This document shows, in pieces, positions 28,764 to 37,358 of a stretch of DNA of 64,000 nt. Made by a program: the position numbers and the translations under genes. Under the pieces are notes generated by a model. It ran no database searches and was not told the DNA's origin. It was given only the letters and a program-made list of their open reading frames with translations. The DNA comes from JADLDB01 sp040755835 (GTDB taxonomy: Bacteria > Myxococcota > Myxococcia > Myxococcales > Myxococcaceae). Every line of letters begins with the position of its first letter. Position 1 is the first letter of the stretch. The stretch lies in assembly GCA_040755835.1 (NCBI GenBank), contig JBFMAB010000059.1, positions 1 to 64,000 of the forward strand, written 5' to 3'.

Positions 28764-29929
28764 AGCCTCGAGTTCATGAACAGCGCGGCCTGGTGCGCGA
28801 GGTACGCGAGCAGGCCCACCTCGTACTCCTGGAACTGCGGCCCGCCCTTGCGGTTGATGAGCTGCACGCAGCCGAAGCTGCGCCCGTGCGTCATCATCGG
28901 CGAGCACAGCATCGAGCGGGTCTGGAAGCCGACGCGCTCCCCGACGGCGGCGTAGAAGCGCGGGTCCTTCTCGACGTCGGACACCGCCACCGACACCCCT
29001 TCGGCCGAGCAGAACCCGGCGATGCCGGTGCCCGCGGGGATGACGATCTTCCCGCTCATCAGCTCCTGCGCCTTGGGCCCGTGGGCGTGGAGGAAGGAGA
29101 GGTCGCCGGTGGCGCCGTCGGCCTTCAGCACCGAGCCCGCCTCGCAGGGGATCTTCTCGAGGGCGAGGTCGAGCACGAACTTCGCGGCGTCCTCGGCCGT
29201 GGCGAGCTTGTCGATCTCCACGACGCGCATGAAGACCTCGGCCAGCAGGTCCTCGGTCATCTGCCGCTGCGACTTGCCCGTCGGCGGCACGCTCTTCACG
29301 CGGCCGATGGAGCCGGTGACCGGCTTGACCGGCTGCACCAGCTCCTCGACGTCGACGACCTCCACGCGGCCGCGGAGGATCTGCGACGGCGACGCCTTCA
29401 CGCGCCGCGGCGGGGGCGCGGGGTCTGGGCCGCCGGTGACGGTCTTGTCCTTGTCGAAGTTGGCCGCGGCGACGGGCGGCGGCGGCGCGGGCCTCACCTC
29501 GGGCGCCTTCGCCGGAGGTCGCGCGTCTCCCAGCGGCGCCATGGGGATCGTCTTGTTCGTGTCCGCCGCCGGCGGCACCGCCTGCAGGCCGGGCTCGGTC
29601 TTCACTTCGCTGCGCGCGGCCGGGGAGGCGGGCTGCTCGGGCGCGATGGGCGCGGTGCGGATCTGCGAAGGCCGCTTCACCTGCGCCTTCCGCGCCTCCT
29701 CCTCGGTCAGCTCGCGAATGCGAAACACCCTGCCGGACGCGGCCTCGGTCACGTGGATCGAGTTGTCGTCCTGGATGTCCACCATCACGTTCTGGCTGAG
29801 CGCGCCCTGCTCGCCGAGCTTCTGCATGCCGGCCTTGAGCGCCGCCATCCAGTTGTCGGCGCCGACCTTCAGCGTGAGATTGAAGCCCCCGGGCTCGCTC
29901 GCAGGGATGTAGACCTCGAACTTGGCCAT
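28760..29929 (-). CDS. GAF-domain signalling protein
   Basis: 389 residues from the ATG of MAKFEVYIPASEPGG. Residues 1-75 form a small N-terminal domain seen with DUF-type sensors in myxobacteria; about 80-220 is Pro/Ala-rich linker. The C-terminal GAF domain (about 225-385) contains EKIPCEAGSVLKADGATGDL, IPAGTGIAGFCSAEGVSVAVSD and MCSPMMTHGRSFGCVQLINR-type text. GAF domains bind small molecules or cyclic nucleotides. No output domain is attached, so it probably acts by protein contact. It is divergent from the five-gene ABC operon (58 nt). Confidence 0.8.
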   Translation of the reverse strand: MAKFEVYIPASEPGGFNLTLKVGADNWMAALKAGMQKLGEQGALSQNVMVDIQDDNSIHVTEAASGRVFRIRELTEEEARKAQVKRPSQIRTAPIAPEQPASPAARSEVKTEPGLQAVPPAADTNKTIPMAPLGDARPPAKAPEVRPAPPPPVAAANFDKDKTVTGGPDPAPPPRRVKASPSQILRGRVEVVDVEELVQPVKPVTGSIGRVKSVPPTGKSQRQMTEDLLAEVFMRVVEIDKLATAEDAAKFVLDLALEKIPCEAGSVLKADGATGDLSFLHAHGPKAQELMSGKIVIPAGTGIAGFCSAEGVSVAVSDVEKDPRFYAAVGERVGFQTRSMLCSPMMTHGRSFGCVQLINRKGGPQFQEYEVGLLAYLAHQAALFMNSRL

Positions 29930-29987
29930 GTTTCGCACCAAACCAGATTTCGGGTTGAGGCGGAATTCTCTCTGCTAAACAGCACGC

Positions 29988-30683
29988 ATGCCCGAAGAGA
30001 GAGGCCTGGGGTCGAAGATCCTCGGATTGTTCGTCGAGACCGATTCGAAGGACGGCACGCCCGCCGAAGGCACCGAGGCCGTCTCGCCGTCGGGCGAGAA
30101 GAGCGCCGCGGAGCTGGTCGCCGAGCTGGCCGGCCAGTCGATGCCGAAGAAGGGAGCCGCGCCCGCGGCCGGCACGCCTGCGTCGCCGCCGCCACCCGCC
30201 GCGCGGCCCGCGATCCCCGCGCCCACCGGCCCGGTGACGCCCGCGAAGGTGGACTTCGACGCTGTTTTCAAGGGCGCGGGCATGGACGCGTCCGAGCTCG
30301 ACCGCGTGCGCAAGGCCGAGGATCTCTTGAAGAGCCTGCCCGAGGGCACGCCGCAGGACGTGAAGCGGCAGATCGTCGAGGCGTCACTCAAGGCGTTCGG
30401 CTTCGAGATCACGAAGATCGTCGGCGCCGCGCAGAACCAGCTGAAGGCGCTCGAGACGTACGTGCGCCTCAACGAGCAGCAGACCGCGAAGGCGATCAGC
30501 GACGCGCAGGCGCAGATCGCCCAGCTCGAAGACAAGATCATCGGGCTACGGGCGGACATCACGAAGAAGACCGAGCAGCTCGCGGCGGTCTCCGCGGCGG
30601 CGGATTCACGCAAGAGCGAGGTGCACCGGGTGCTCGACTTCTTCGGCGCGCCCGCCACCCCGCCCACGACACCCAAGCCGTGA
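29988..30683 (+). CDS. Coiled-coil protein, first gene of the tethered ABC operon
   Basis: 231 residues, no signal peptide. The N-terminus (RGLGSKILGLFVETDSK) is amphipathic. A Pro-rich linker (about 55-80) leads to a helical bundle (85-150: DAVFKGAGMDASELDRVRKAEDLLKSLPEG...). A long coiled coil follows (about 150-215), then a Pro-rich tail. I do not recognise the family. The 40-nt gap to the binding-protein gene and the same orientation make cotranscription very likely; it could be a cytoplasmic partner of the transporter. The ATG is preceded by AT-richer sequence (CTGCTAAACA) that may be a -10 region. Confidence 0.7.
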   Translation: MPEERGLGSKILGLFVETDSKDGTPAEGTEAVSPSGEKSAAELVAELAGQSMPKKGAAPAAGTPASPPPPAARPAIPAPTGPVTPAKVDFDAVFKGAGMDASELDRVRKAEDLLKSLPEGTPQDVKRQIVEASLKAFGFEITKIVGAAQNQLKALETYVRLNEQQTAKAISDAQAQIAQLEDKIIGLRADITKKTEQLAAVSAAADSRKSEVHRVLDFFGAPATPPTTPKP

Positions 30684-30723
30684 CGCAAGCTGCAGCACGT
30701 TCGATTCTCACCGAGGGCCGACC

Positions 30724-32385
30724 ATGAAACTCACTCCGTTCGGAAAGCTGTTCATCGCGTTGGTGGCGCTGGGCGTCATCGGCTTCGTGGGCTGGAAGAA
30801 GTACGGCGACGAGGTCCGCGCGTGGTCTGGCGCCGGCCCGAAGACGGGCACGACCGGCACGACCGGTACGACCGGCGCCAACGGCACGGGCGCCGACGTG
30901 ACCAGGGACGACTTCGCCAACATCCACGCGGGCCTCAACGACGCGCCCCGCGACGGCAACCTGAACGTCCAGGCGGGCAACGCGCTGCCCGACAAGACGT
31001 TGTCGCGGCCGCTCAAGGTGGGCATCAACACCTGGGCCGGGCACGCGCCGGGCATCGTCGCGAACGGCGGCATGAGGCCGGGGAGCGCCACGTCCATCTA
31101 CAAGAAGAAGTACGGCCTCGACGTCGAGTTCGTGCTCCTCGAGGACCCGAGCGCCAAGCTGGCCGCCTTCATCAAGGGCGACATCGACATCATGTGGGAC
31201 ACCGTCGACTCGTGGGCGCGCGAGGCGAGCGAGCTGAAGGAGAAGGGCCTCAAGGCGCGGGCGATCATCCAGGAGGACTGGAGCCGCGGCGGCGACGGCA
31301 TCGTCAGCCTCAAGTCCATCAAGTCCGTGGAGGACCTGAAGGGCAAGCGCATCGCCACCACCAAGTACACGCCGTCGCACTGGCTGCTCCTCTTCCTGCT
31401 GTCGCAGTCGGGCCTGTCGCCGCAGGAACGCAACGAGATCGAGAAGAACCTGGTGTGGGCCGACGAGGCGCCCAAGGCCGCGGCGATGTTCAAGGCCGGC
31501 AAGGTGGACGCGGCGGTGACGTGGGAGCCGGACCTGTCGGGTGCGGTGGCCGCGCGCGAGAACGAGGCGCACGTGCTGGTGTCCACCACGGCGGCGACCA
31601 ACGTCATCGCCGACACGCTGGTGGCGCGGCAGGACATCATCGACCAGGCACCGAAGTCGGTGGGTGACTTCGTGGCCGGCTGGTTCGACGCGATCAGCGT
31701 GATGAAGGAGGACCCGCAGGGCACCAACCAGCTCGTCGCCGACGCGCTGAAGCTCACGCCCGACGACGTGTCCGGCATGCTGTCGGGCCTCAAGCTGACG
31801 CCCTACGCCGACAACGCGCTCTTCTTCGGCCTGGCCGGCCCGAAGGCGTACTTCGACTCGCTCTTCAACGGCGCCTTCGTCATCTGGCGCAAGAAGGGCG
31901 TCGTCACCGCGGTGGTCGACGCGCAGGACTTCAAGGACGCGCGCTTCGTGGCCGCGCTGGCCCCGCAATACGCCGGCCAGAAGGTCGAGGAGTCGTTCGC
32001 CTTCAAGGACAAGCCGAAGCTGACCGACCGCGCGATCGTCAACAAGAGCCTGTCGATCCACTTCACCACCGGCTCCGACGAGATCATGCCGGGCAGCTAC
32101 TTCACGCTCGACTCGCTGGGCGAGACGATGCTCGCCTTCGGCAACACGTACCTGCAGGTCGAGGGCAACACCGACAGCCGCGGCAGCGAGGCGGTCAACA
32201 AGACGCTGTCGCAGAAGCGGGCCGACGCGGTGAAGGCGTACCTGGTGCAGAACTTCAAGATCGACGAGAAGCGCTTCGTCACCATCGGCAAGGGCAGCGC
32301 GAACCCGGTGGCGCCCAACACCACCGAGGACGGGCGCGCGCTCAACCGCCGCACGGACATCAAGGTCGTCCTGAACGCGCAGTAA
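30724..32385 (+). CDS. Membrane-anchored NitT/TauT-type binding protein fused to OmpA domain
   Basis: 553 residues. The N-terminus MKLTPFGKLFIALVALGVIGFVGWKKYG is an uncleaved membrane helix (no good cleavage site). A short Thr/Gly tract (TGTTGTTGTTG) and linker follow. Residues about 98-390 are a periplasmic binding protein of the SsuA/TauA/NMT1 class: LKVGINTWAGHAPGIVANGG, FIKGDIDIMWDTVDSWA, LKGKRIATTKYTPSHW and VDAAVTWEPD. Residues about 435-550 are an OmpA peptidoglycan-binding domain (IHFTTGSDEIMPGS, VEGNTDSRGSEAVNKTLSQK, LNRRTDIKV) with the Asp and Arg that bind diaminopimelate. One chain thus links inner membrane, ligand and cell wall. The permease and ATPase genes follow directly. Confidence 0.88.
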   Translation: MKLTPFGKLFIALVALGVIGFVGWKKYGDEVRAWSGAGPKTGTTGTTGTTGANGTGADVTRDDFANIHAGLNDAPRDGNLNVQAGNALPDKTLSRPLKVGINTWAGHAPGIVANGGMRPGSATSIYKKKYGLDVEFVLLEDPSAKLAAFIKGDIDIMWDTVDSWAREASELKEKGLKARAIIQEDWSRGGDGIVSLKSIKSVEDLKGKRIATTKYTPSHWLLLFLLSQSGLSPQERNEIEKNLVWADEAPKAAAMFKAGKVDAAVTWEPDLSGAVAARENEAHVLVSTTAATNVIADTLVARQDIIDQAPKSVGDFVAGWFDAISVMKEDPQGTNQLVADALKLTPDDVSGMLSGLKLTPYADNALFFGLAGPKAYFDSLFNGAFVIWRKKGVVTAVVDAQDFKDARFVAALAPQYAGQKVEESFAFKDKPKLTDRAIVNKSLSIHFTTGSDEIMPGSYFTLDSLGETMLAFGNTYLQVEGNTDSRGSEAVNKTLSQKRADAVKAYLVQNFKIDEKRFVTIGKGSANPVAPNTTEDGRALNRRTDIKVVLNAQ

Positions 32386-32405
32386 GGCGAGGCGAGCGCC
32401 CTCTC

Positions 32406-33252
32406 ATGGCCCCTCCGAAGCTCTCCGCGCGGAAGCAGGCCAGGCCGCCCCTGTGGAGCCTCCGCATGCCGCTGCCGGCGGGGACGGGGCGGCTGTTGTC
32501 GCTCACGTCGCTGGCGGTGCTGCTCGGCGTGTGGTGCGTCCTGTCGTACGTGCACGTCGAGCGCGACGGCCAGTCGGCGCCGCTGGTGCCGCACTTCTTC
32601 CTGCCGGCACCGGACCAGGTGCTGAAGAGCCTCTTCTTCCTCATCTTCGAGAAGGAGCTGCTGCAGGCGGTCGGCGTATCGGCGCTGCGGATCGCCAAGG
32701 CGTTCGGGCTGTCGCTCGCGGTGGCGTTGCCGCTGGGCATCGCCATGGGCAGCTTCGAGGTCGTCAACAAGCTGTTCGACCCGATCATCGCGCCGATGCG
32801 GTACCTGCCGATCACCGCGTTCATCCCGCTGCTCATCCTGTGGTTCGGCATCGACGAGACGCAGAAGGTGGCGTTCCTCTTCCTCGGCACGGTGGTGTAC
32901 CTGCTGCCGGCGGTGGTGGACGCGATCCGCGTGGTGCCGGAGGAGTTGGTGCAGACGGCCTTCACCCTGGGCGCGACGAAGGGCCAGGTGATCCGCACGG
33001 TGCTGATCCCCGCGGCGCTGCCGCAGATCTTCGACGGCTTCCGGGTGATGAACGCGATCGCGTGGACCTACATCATCCTCGCGGAGATCGTGAACCCGCA
33101 GTCGGGCATCGGCTACATCCTGCGGCTCGCGGAGCAGCACCTGAAGCCCGAGTGGAGCTTCGCGGGCATCCTCGTCGTCGGCGTCATCGGCATCCTCACG
33201 GACCTCATCATCCGCGCCATCAACCGCCTGCTGTTCGCCTGGAGGGAAGTCG

Positions 33253-33260
<8 letters not shown>
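32406..33260 (+). CDS. NitT/TauT-family ABC transporter permease
   Basis: 284 residues with about six membrane helices. The ATPase-coupling EAA-type loop is EELVQTAFTLGATKGQVIRT (about 180-200) followed by PAALPQIFDGF. PITAFIPLLILWFGIDETQK matches SsuC/TauC permeases. The N-terminal 40 residues are basic and cytoplasmic. It overlaps the ATPase gene by 8 nt, so the two are coupled. The substrate cannot be inferred; the family carries nitrate, sulfonates, bicarbonate and others. Confidence 0.9.
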
Positions 33261-34134
<874 letters not shown>

Positions 34135-34148
34135 CGAGTCCAACGAAG

Positions 34149-34991
34149 ATGTCCGACGGCCCGACCAACTACCTCAAGGCGGCGTTCCTCAACGTCTACA
34201 ACCTGAGCCTGCTCGCGGGCGCAGCGGTGGCGTCGGCGGCGACGGGCGACTGGTTGATCCTGGCGGGCGCGGGCGCGCTCGAGGCGCTGTGGCTGGTGCT
34301 GGGGCCCGACCTCAAGCCCTTCCAGCGGGCGGTGCGCGAAGCCGAGCGGCGGGAGCGCGAGAAGGCCGACCGCGCGCGGGTGGACGCATTGATGGCCGAG
34401 TTGCCCGAGCGCGAGTGGCAGCGCGCGAAGGCGCTCGACGAGCTGCGCCGGGAGATCGAGCGGGACATGGCGAACAACCCGTCGTTCCAGGCCATTCTCC
34501 TGCAGACGGAGCTCGAGAAGCTGAAGCAGTTGCACATGAGCTTCGTGAAGCTGGCCTACGGCTGCCGGCGCGCGGAGACGTACCTCCAGGCGGTCGACCT
34601 GCGCGAATTGGAGCGGCAGCTCAAGGCGCAGGAGGTGCTGAAGGAGAAGGTGGGCGACGAGTCGGTGCGCCAGCTCGCCGAGAAGAACGCGGCGGTGCTG
34701 GGCAAGCGGCTCGAGACCATCAAGGAGATCGAGAAGTTCCTCGCCCGCGCGCGCGGGCAGATGAACCTCATCGAGAACTCCGTGCGCCTGTTGCGCGACC
34801 AGGCGCTCACCATGACGAGCCCGGACCAGCTCACCGAGCAGCTCGACGACCTGCTCACCGGCGTCGACGCGGTGGCCGCCACGGTGAAGGAGTCGGAGGC
34901 GCTGATGACCACCGGGGGCCTCGAGTCGATCGCCCCCATCGCCGGCCCCGAGGCGACGGCGAGGCAGGCGCCCGATCGCGTGCGCGACTGA
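34149..34991 (+). CDS. Membrane-anchored coiled-coil protein, last gene of the ABC operon
   Basis: 280 residues. Two membrane helices at the N-terminus (about 10-35 and 37-58; SLLAGAAVASAATGDWLILAG...EALWLVLG) are followed by about 200 residues of highly charged helix predicted to be coiled coil and cytoplasmic (REAERREREKADRARVDALM...). Fourteen nt separate it from the ATPase gene. The organisation recalls coiled-coil membrane stress proteins (PspA- or TelA-like) but I see no family signature, so I leave it unnamed. It may connect the transporter to other envelope machinery. Confidence 0.72.
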   Translation: MSDGPTNYLKAAFLNVYNLSLLAGAAVASAATGDWLILAGAGALEALWLVLGPDLKPFQRAVREAERREREKADRARVDALMAELPEREWQRAKALDELRREIERDMANNPSFQAILLQTELEKLKQLHMSFVKLAYGCRRAETYLQAVDLRELERQLKAQEVLKEKVGDESVRQLAEKNAAVLGKRLETIKEIEKFLARARGQMNLIENSVRLLRDQALTMTSPDQLTEQLDDLLTGVDAVAATVKESEALMTTGGLESIAPIAGPEATARQAPDRVRD

Positions 34992-35001
34992 CGGCTGCGC
35001 T

Positions 35002-35415
35002 TCAGCGCACGTCGGCCAGCACCGTGCGAGCCGGCTCCCCCGTGAACGTCTTCACCGGGAAGCCCGCGTCCACGGTGAGCGACTCGCCGGGCTTCACCTT
35101 CACCGTCGTCACCTGCCCGCCCTCGCCTCCGAGCCGAAGCGGCAGCTCGATGCCCGGCGGTGTGCCCGCGGGCGCCTCCAGGCGGACGGTGGCCTTCGCG
35201 CCGGACAGCGCCACGTCGCCGTCGAGCCGCGGCCCCCTGGGTGATGGCGGTCCACGCCGTGAAGAAGGTCGTGAAGTCCTGCCCCGTCTGGCGCGCGCGA
35301 ACTTCACCACGTCGTCGGTGGAAACGGCCCTCTGCCGGTTCGCGTGGAGGCGGCGCCCTTTGGACATCACCTGTTGGAGCAGCGCGGCGAGCTGGCGCGA
35401 GGCGATCTCGTGCAC
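35002..35415 (-). pseudogene. Remnant of a peptidase-like C-terminus (M1-type), frameshifted
   Basis: The minus strand reads VSTDDVVKFARA in one frame, then QTGQDFTTFFTAWTAITQG in another, then DGDVALSGAKATVRLEAPAG and VKPGESLTVDAGFPV back in the first frame. DD-V...GQDFTTFF-AW resembles the C-terminal part of M1-type aminopeptidases, and the last part the C-terminal beta domain. Two opposite single-base shifts, one near a GGGGG run (about 35236), disrupt it. The left end abuts the OmpA/TSP3 gene stop, so no catalytic domain is present. Probably a dead fragment; sequencing errors could explain the shifts but not the missing N-terminus. Confidence 0.5.
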
Positions 35416-35451
35416 GCCCGGCTCCGTACCACCGGGCCGCGGCGCGAGCCG

Positions 35452-36639
35452 CTACTGCTCGACGATGTTGAACTCGGTGCGCCGGTTCTCGGCGCGGCCC
35501 GCGGCCGTCGAGTTCGACGCGATGGGCTTGGTCTCGCCGAAGCCGATCGCCTCCATGCGGCCCGGGTCGACGCCGCGCTTGATGAGCGCGCTCATCACCG
35601 AGTTGGCGCGCCCCTCGGACAGCTTCAGGTTCTTCGCGTCGTTGCCCACCGAGTCGGTGTGGCCTTCGATGCGCACCTTCTTGATCTGCGCGTTGTCCTT
35701 CAGGGCCTGCGCGACCTCGTCGAGGATCCGCTCGGACTCGGCGCCGACGATCTTCGCGCTGCCCGTGGCGAACTTGATCTGCTTCTTGATCTCGATCTTG
35801 TCCCTGGTGACGGCCACCAGGCTGTACTGCCGCGGGCAGCCCTTGTTGTCGGCCGGGCCCGGCTGCATCGGGCAGTCGTCGCGATCGTCGGGGACACCGT
35901 CGGAGTCGTTGTCGAGATCCGGGCAGCCGTCCTCATCCTGGAACCCGTCCTTGTCCTCGGGCTCGTTGACGCACTGGTCCTTGTCGTCGGTGATGCCGTC
36001 GCCGTCCTTGTCCACCACCGGGCAGCCGAGGTTCTGCATCGGACCCGCCTCGTTGGGGCACTTGTCCGCCTGGTCGAGGATGCCGTCACCGTCGTTGTCC
36101 GGCTCGGGGCAACCGTCGGTGTCCTGCCAGCCATCCATGTCCTCGGGCTGCGTCGGACAGTTGTCGACCGGATCGGGAAGGCCGTCGTTGTCGGTGTCCT
36201 TCGGCGCCTCGACGGGGCAGCCCTTGTTCTCGGGCGGGCCCGGCAGCGACGGGCACTGATCGTCCTTGTCCAGCACGCCGTCGCCGTCCTTGTCGGTGGC
36301 CTCCAGCTTCACCACCAGCTTCGGCTGCTCCTTCAGCACGACCTGCCTGGGCGCGCAGTCCTTCGACAGCGCGACGGCCTTCTTCGCGTTCGCCTCGGCC
36401 ACCGTGATGTGGTGGTACGCGCGGCTCGAGTTCCCCTGGTCCAGCTCGCCCAGGGCGAAGTCCAGGTTGGCCTCGGCCATCGCCAGCTCGCGGGGCGCGC
36501 AGCGGACGGCGTTGGACCGCCGGGCGCGCTCGATGTCCGTCTTGATGATGTCGGCGCTCGCGCGAATCTGCGGCCCCGAGTGACACGCGGTCACCGCGGC
36601 CAGGAGCAGCACGGCGCTGGCGAGGCGGGCGGTCGTCAT
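35452..36639 (-). CDS. OmpA-family lipoprotein with DUF4398 and TSP3 calcium repeats
   Basis: 395 residues from the ATG that overlaps the previous stop (ATGA). Lipoprotein signal MTTARLASAVLLLAAVTAC. Residues about 25-110 form a DUF4398 helical domain (ELAMAEANLDFALGELDQG...AYHHITVAEANAKKAV). About 120-275 holds five or so thrombospondin type 3 repeats with Asp-rich calcium loops (DKDGDGVLDKDDQCP, DNDGDGILDQADKCP, DKDGDGITDDKDQC). The C-terminal OmpA domain (about 285-393) shows IKFATGSAKIVGAESERIL, IEGHTDSVGNDAKN and ENRRTEFNIV. It should sit in the outer membrane and grip peptidoglycan, with calcium stiffening the linker. Confidence 0.93.
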   Translation of the reverse strand: MTTARLASAVLLLAAVTACHSGPQIRASADIIKTDIERARRSNAVRCAPRELAMAEANLDFALGELDQGNSSRAYHHITVAEANAKKAVALSKDCAPRQVVLKEQPKLVVKLEATDKDGDGVLDKDDQCPSLPGPPENKGCPVEAPKDTDNDGLPDPVDNCPTQPEDMDGWQDTDGCPEPDNDGDGILDQADKCPNEAGPMQNLGCPVVDKDGDGITDDKDQCVNEPEDKDGFQDEDGCPDLDNDSDGVPDDRDDCPMQPGPADNKGCPRQYSLVAVTRDKIEIKKQIKFATGSAKIVGAESERILDEVAQALKDNAQIKKVRIEGHTDSVGNDAKNLKLSEGRANSVMSALIKRGVDPGRMEAIGFGETKPIASNSTAAGRAENRRTEFNIVEQ

Positions 36640-36983
36640 GGCGCGGGCGGCGGGGGAGGCGGAGGCGGCTCGCCCTTGCGGGACGCCTTGAGCGCGTTGT
36701 CGCGGGCGCGGGTCGCGAAGTCGACGGCCTTCTTCGCGTAGTCCACCGCCTGCTCGAAGTCCGAGTAGCCCACCTCTTCCTTCGACTTGTCGATGTAGAG
36801 GCGCGCAGAGGTCCACTCATACGGGGCCAGCTTGTCGGCCTGCGCGGTCCGCGCGGCCTCCAGCATCGTCTCGGCGTCGATCAGATAGGCGGTCGACTGG
36901 GTGGGTCCACAGCCCACCACGCACGCGGCGCCGAGCGCGACGGCCAACAGGCGCAACCAGCGTGAGGAGCGGGCCCCGAACAT
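36636..36983 (-). CDS. DUF4398 lipoprotein
   Basis: 115 residues; I chose the ATG of MFGARSSRWLRLLAVALG because it starts a lipoprotein signal with VVGC. The mature part is a DUF4398 helical hairpin (LIDAETMLEAARTAQADKLAPYEWTSARLYIDKSKEEVG...) ending in a polyproline tract. It is a paralogue of the DUF4398 part of the next gene, with which it overlaps by 4 nt, so the two are made together and likely act as a pair at the envelope. Confidence 0.82.
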   Translation of the reverse strand: MFGARSSRWLRLLAVALGAACVVGCGPTQSTAYLIDAETMLEAARTAQADKLAPYEWTSARLYIDKSKEEVGYSDFEQAVDYAKKAVDFATRARDNALKASRKGEPPPPPPPPAP

Positions 36984-37058
36984 CGAGGCCACAAGCTCCC
37001 ACGGCGGCCCCGGCCGGTCAATCTTTTGGGGCACTTGTCCCCGGAGGAGGTCGCAGGA

Positions 37059-37088
37059 TTGCCGCGAGGCGGAAAATCTCCCTACAGT
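37059..37088 (+). promoter_or_regulatory. Candidate sigma-70-type promoter
   Basis: TTGCCG (37059-37064), 18 bp, TACAGT (37083-37088). The hexamers match consensus at four of six positions each. The predicted start (about 37095) lies just before the ATG at 37098, suggesting a leaderless message for the small gene. Confidence 0.4.
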
Positions 37089-37097
37089 GGCGCAGTC

Positions 37098-37352
37098 ATG
37101 TCGGGTCCCAAGCTCCCCATCGGCTCCGCTGCTTCCGCGCCCGGCGAGCGGCCGCGCGCCCAGGTGGCCTACGAGGGCGAAGACGAGTTCAGCGCGATGT
37201 CCCTCGATCCCCAGCGCAAGCGCGCGCTCAAGACGAAGGAGAAGCTCGACCCCAGGGCGCCCGGAGAGCGGCGCGACGTGAAGGTGGACGAGCTGAAGCC
37301 GATGAACGACCAGGGCGTGGTCGGCTTCCTGCGGAAGATCTTCGCGAAGTAG
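37098..37352 (+). CDS. Small charged cytoplasmic protein
   Basis: 84 residues from the ATG of MSGPKLPIGSAASAPGERPRA. No signal peptide or membrane helix. It is rich in Lys, Arg and Glu (PQRKRALKTKEKLDPRAPGERRDVKVDELK) and ends with the amphipathic VVGFLRKIFAK, possibly a membrane- or partner-binding helix. Good codon-phase pattern and a plausible promoter support it as real. Function unknown; it ends 6 nt from the convergent PEGA gene. Confidence 0.6.
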   Translation: MSGPKLPIGSAASAPGERPRAQVAYEGEDEFSAMSLDPQRKRALKTKEKLDPRAPGERRDVKVDELKPMNDQGVVGFLRKIFAK

Positions 37353-37358
37353 CCCGCG

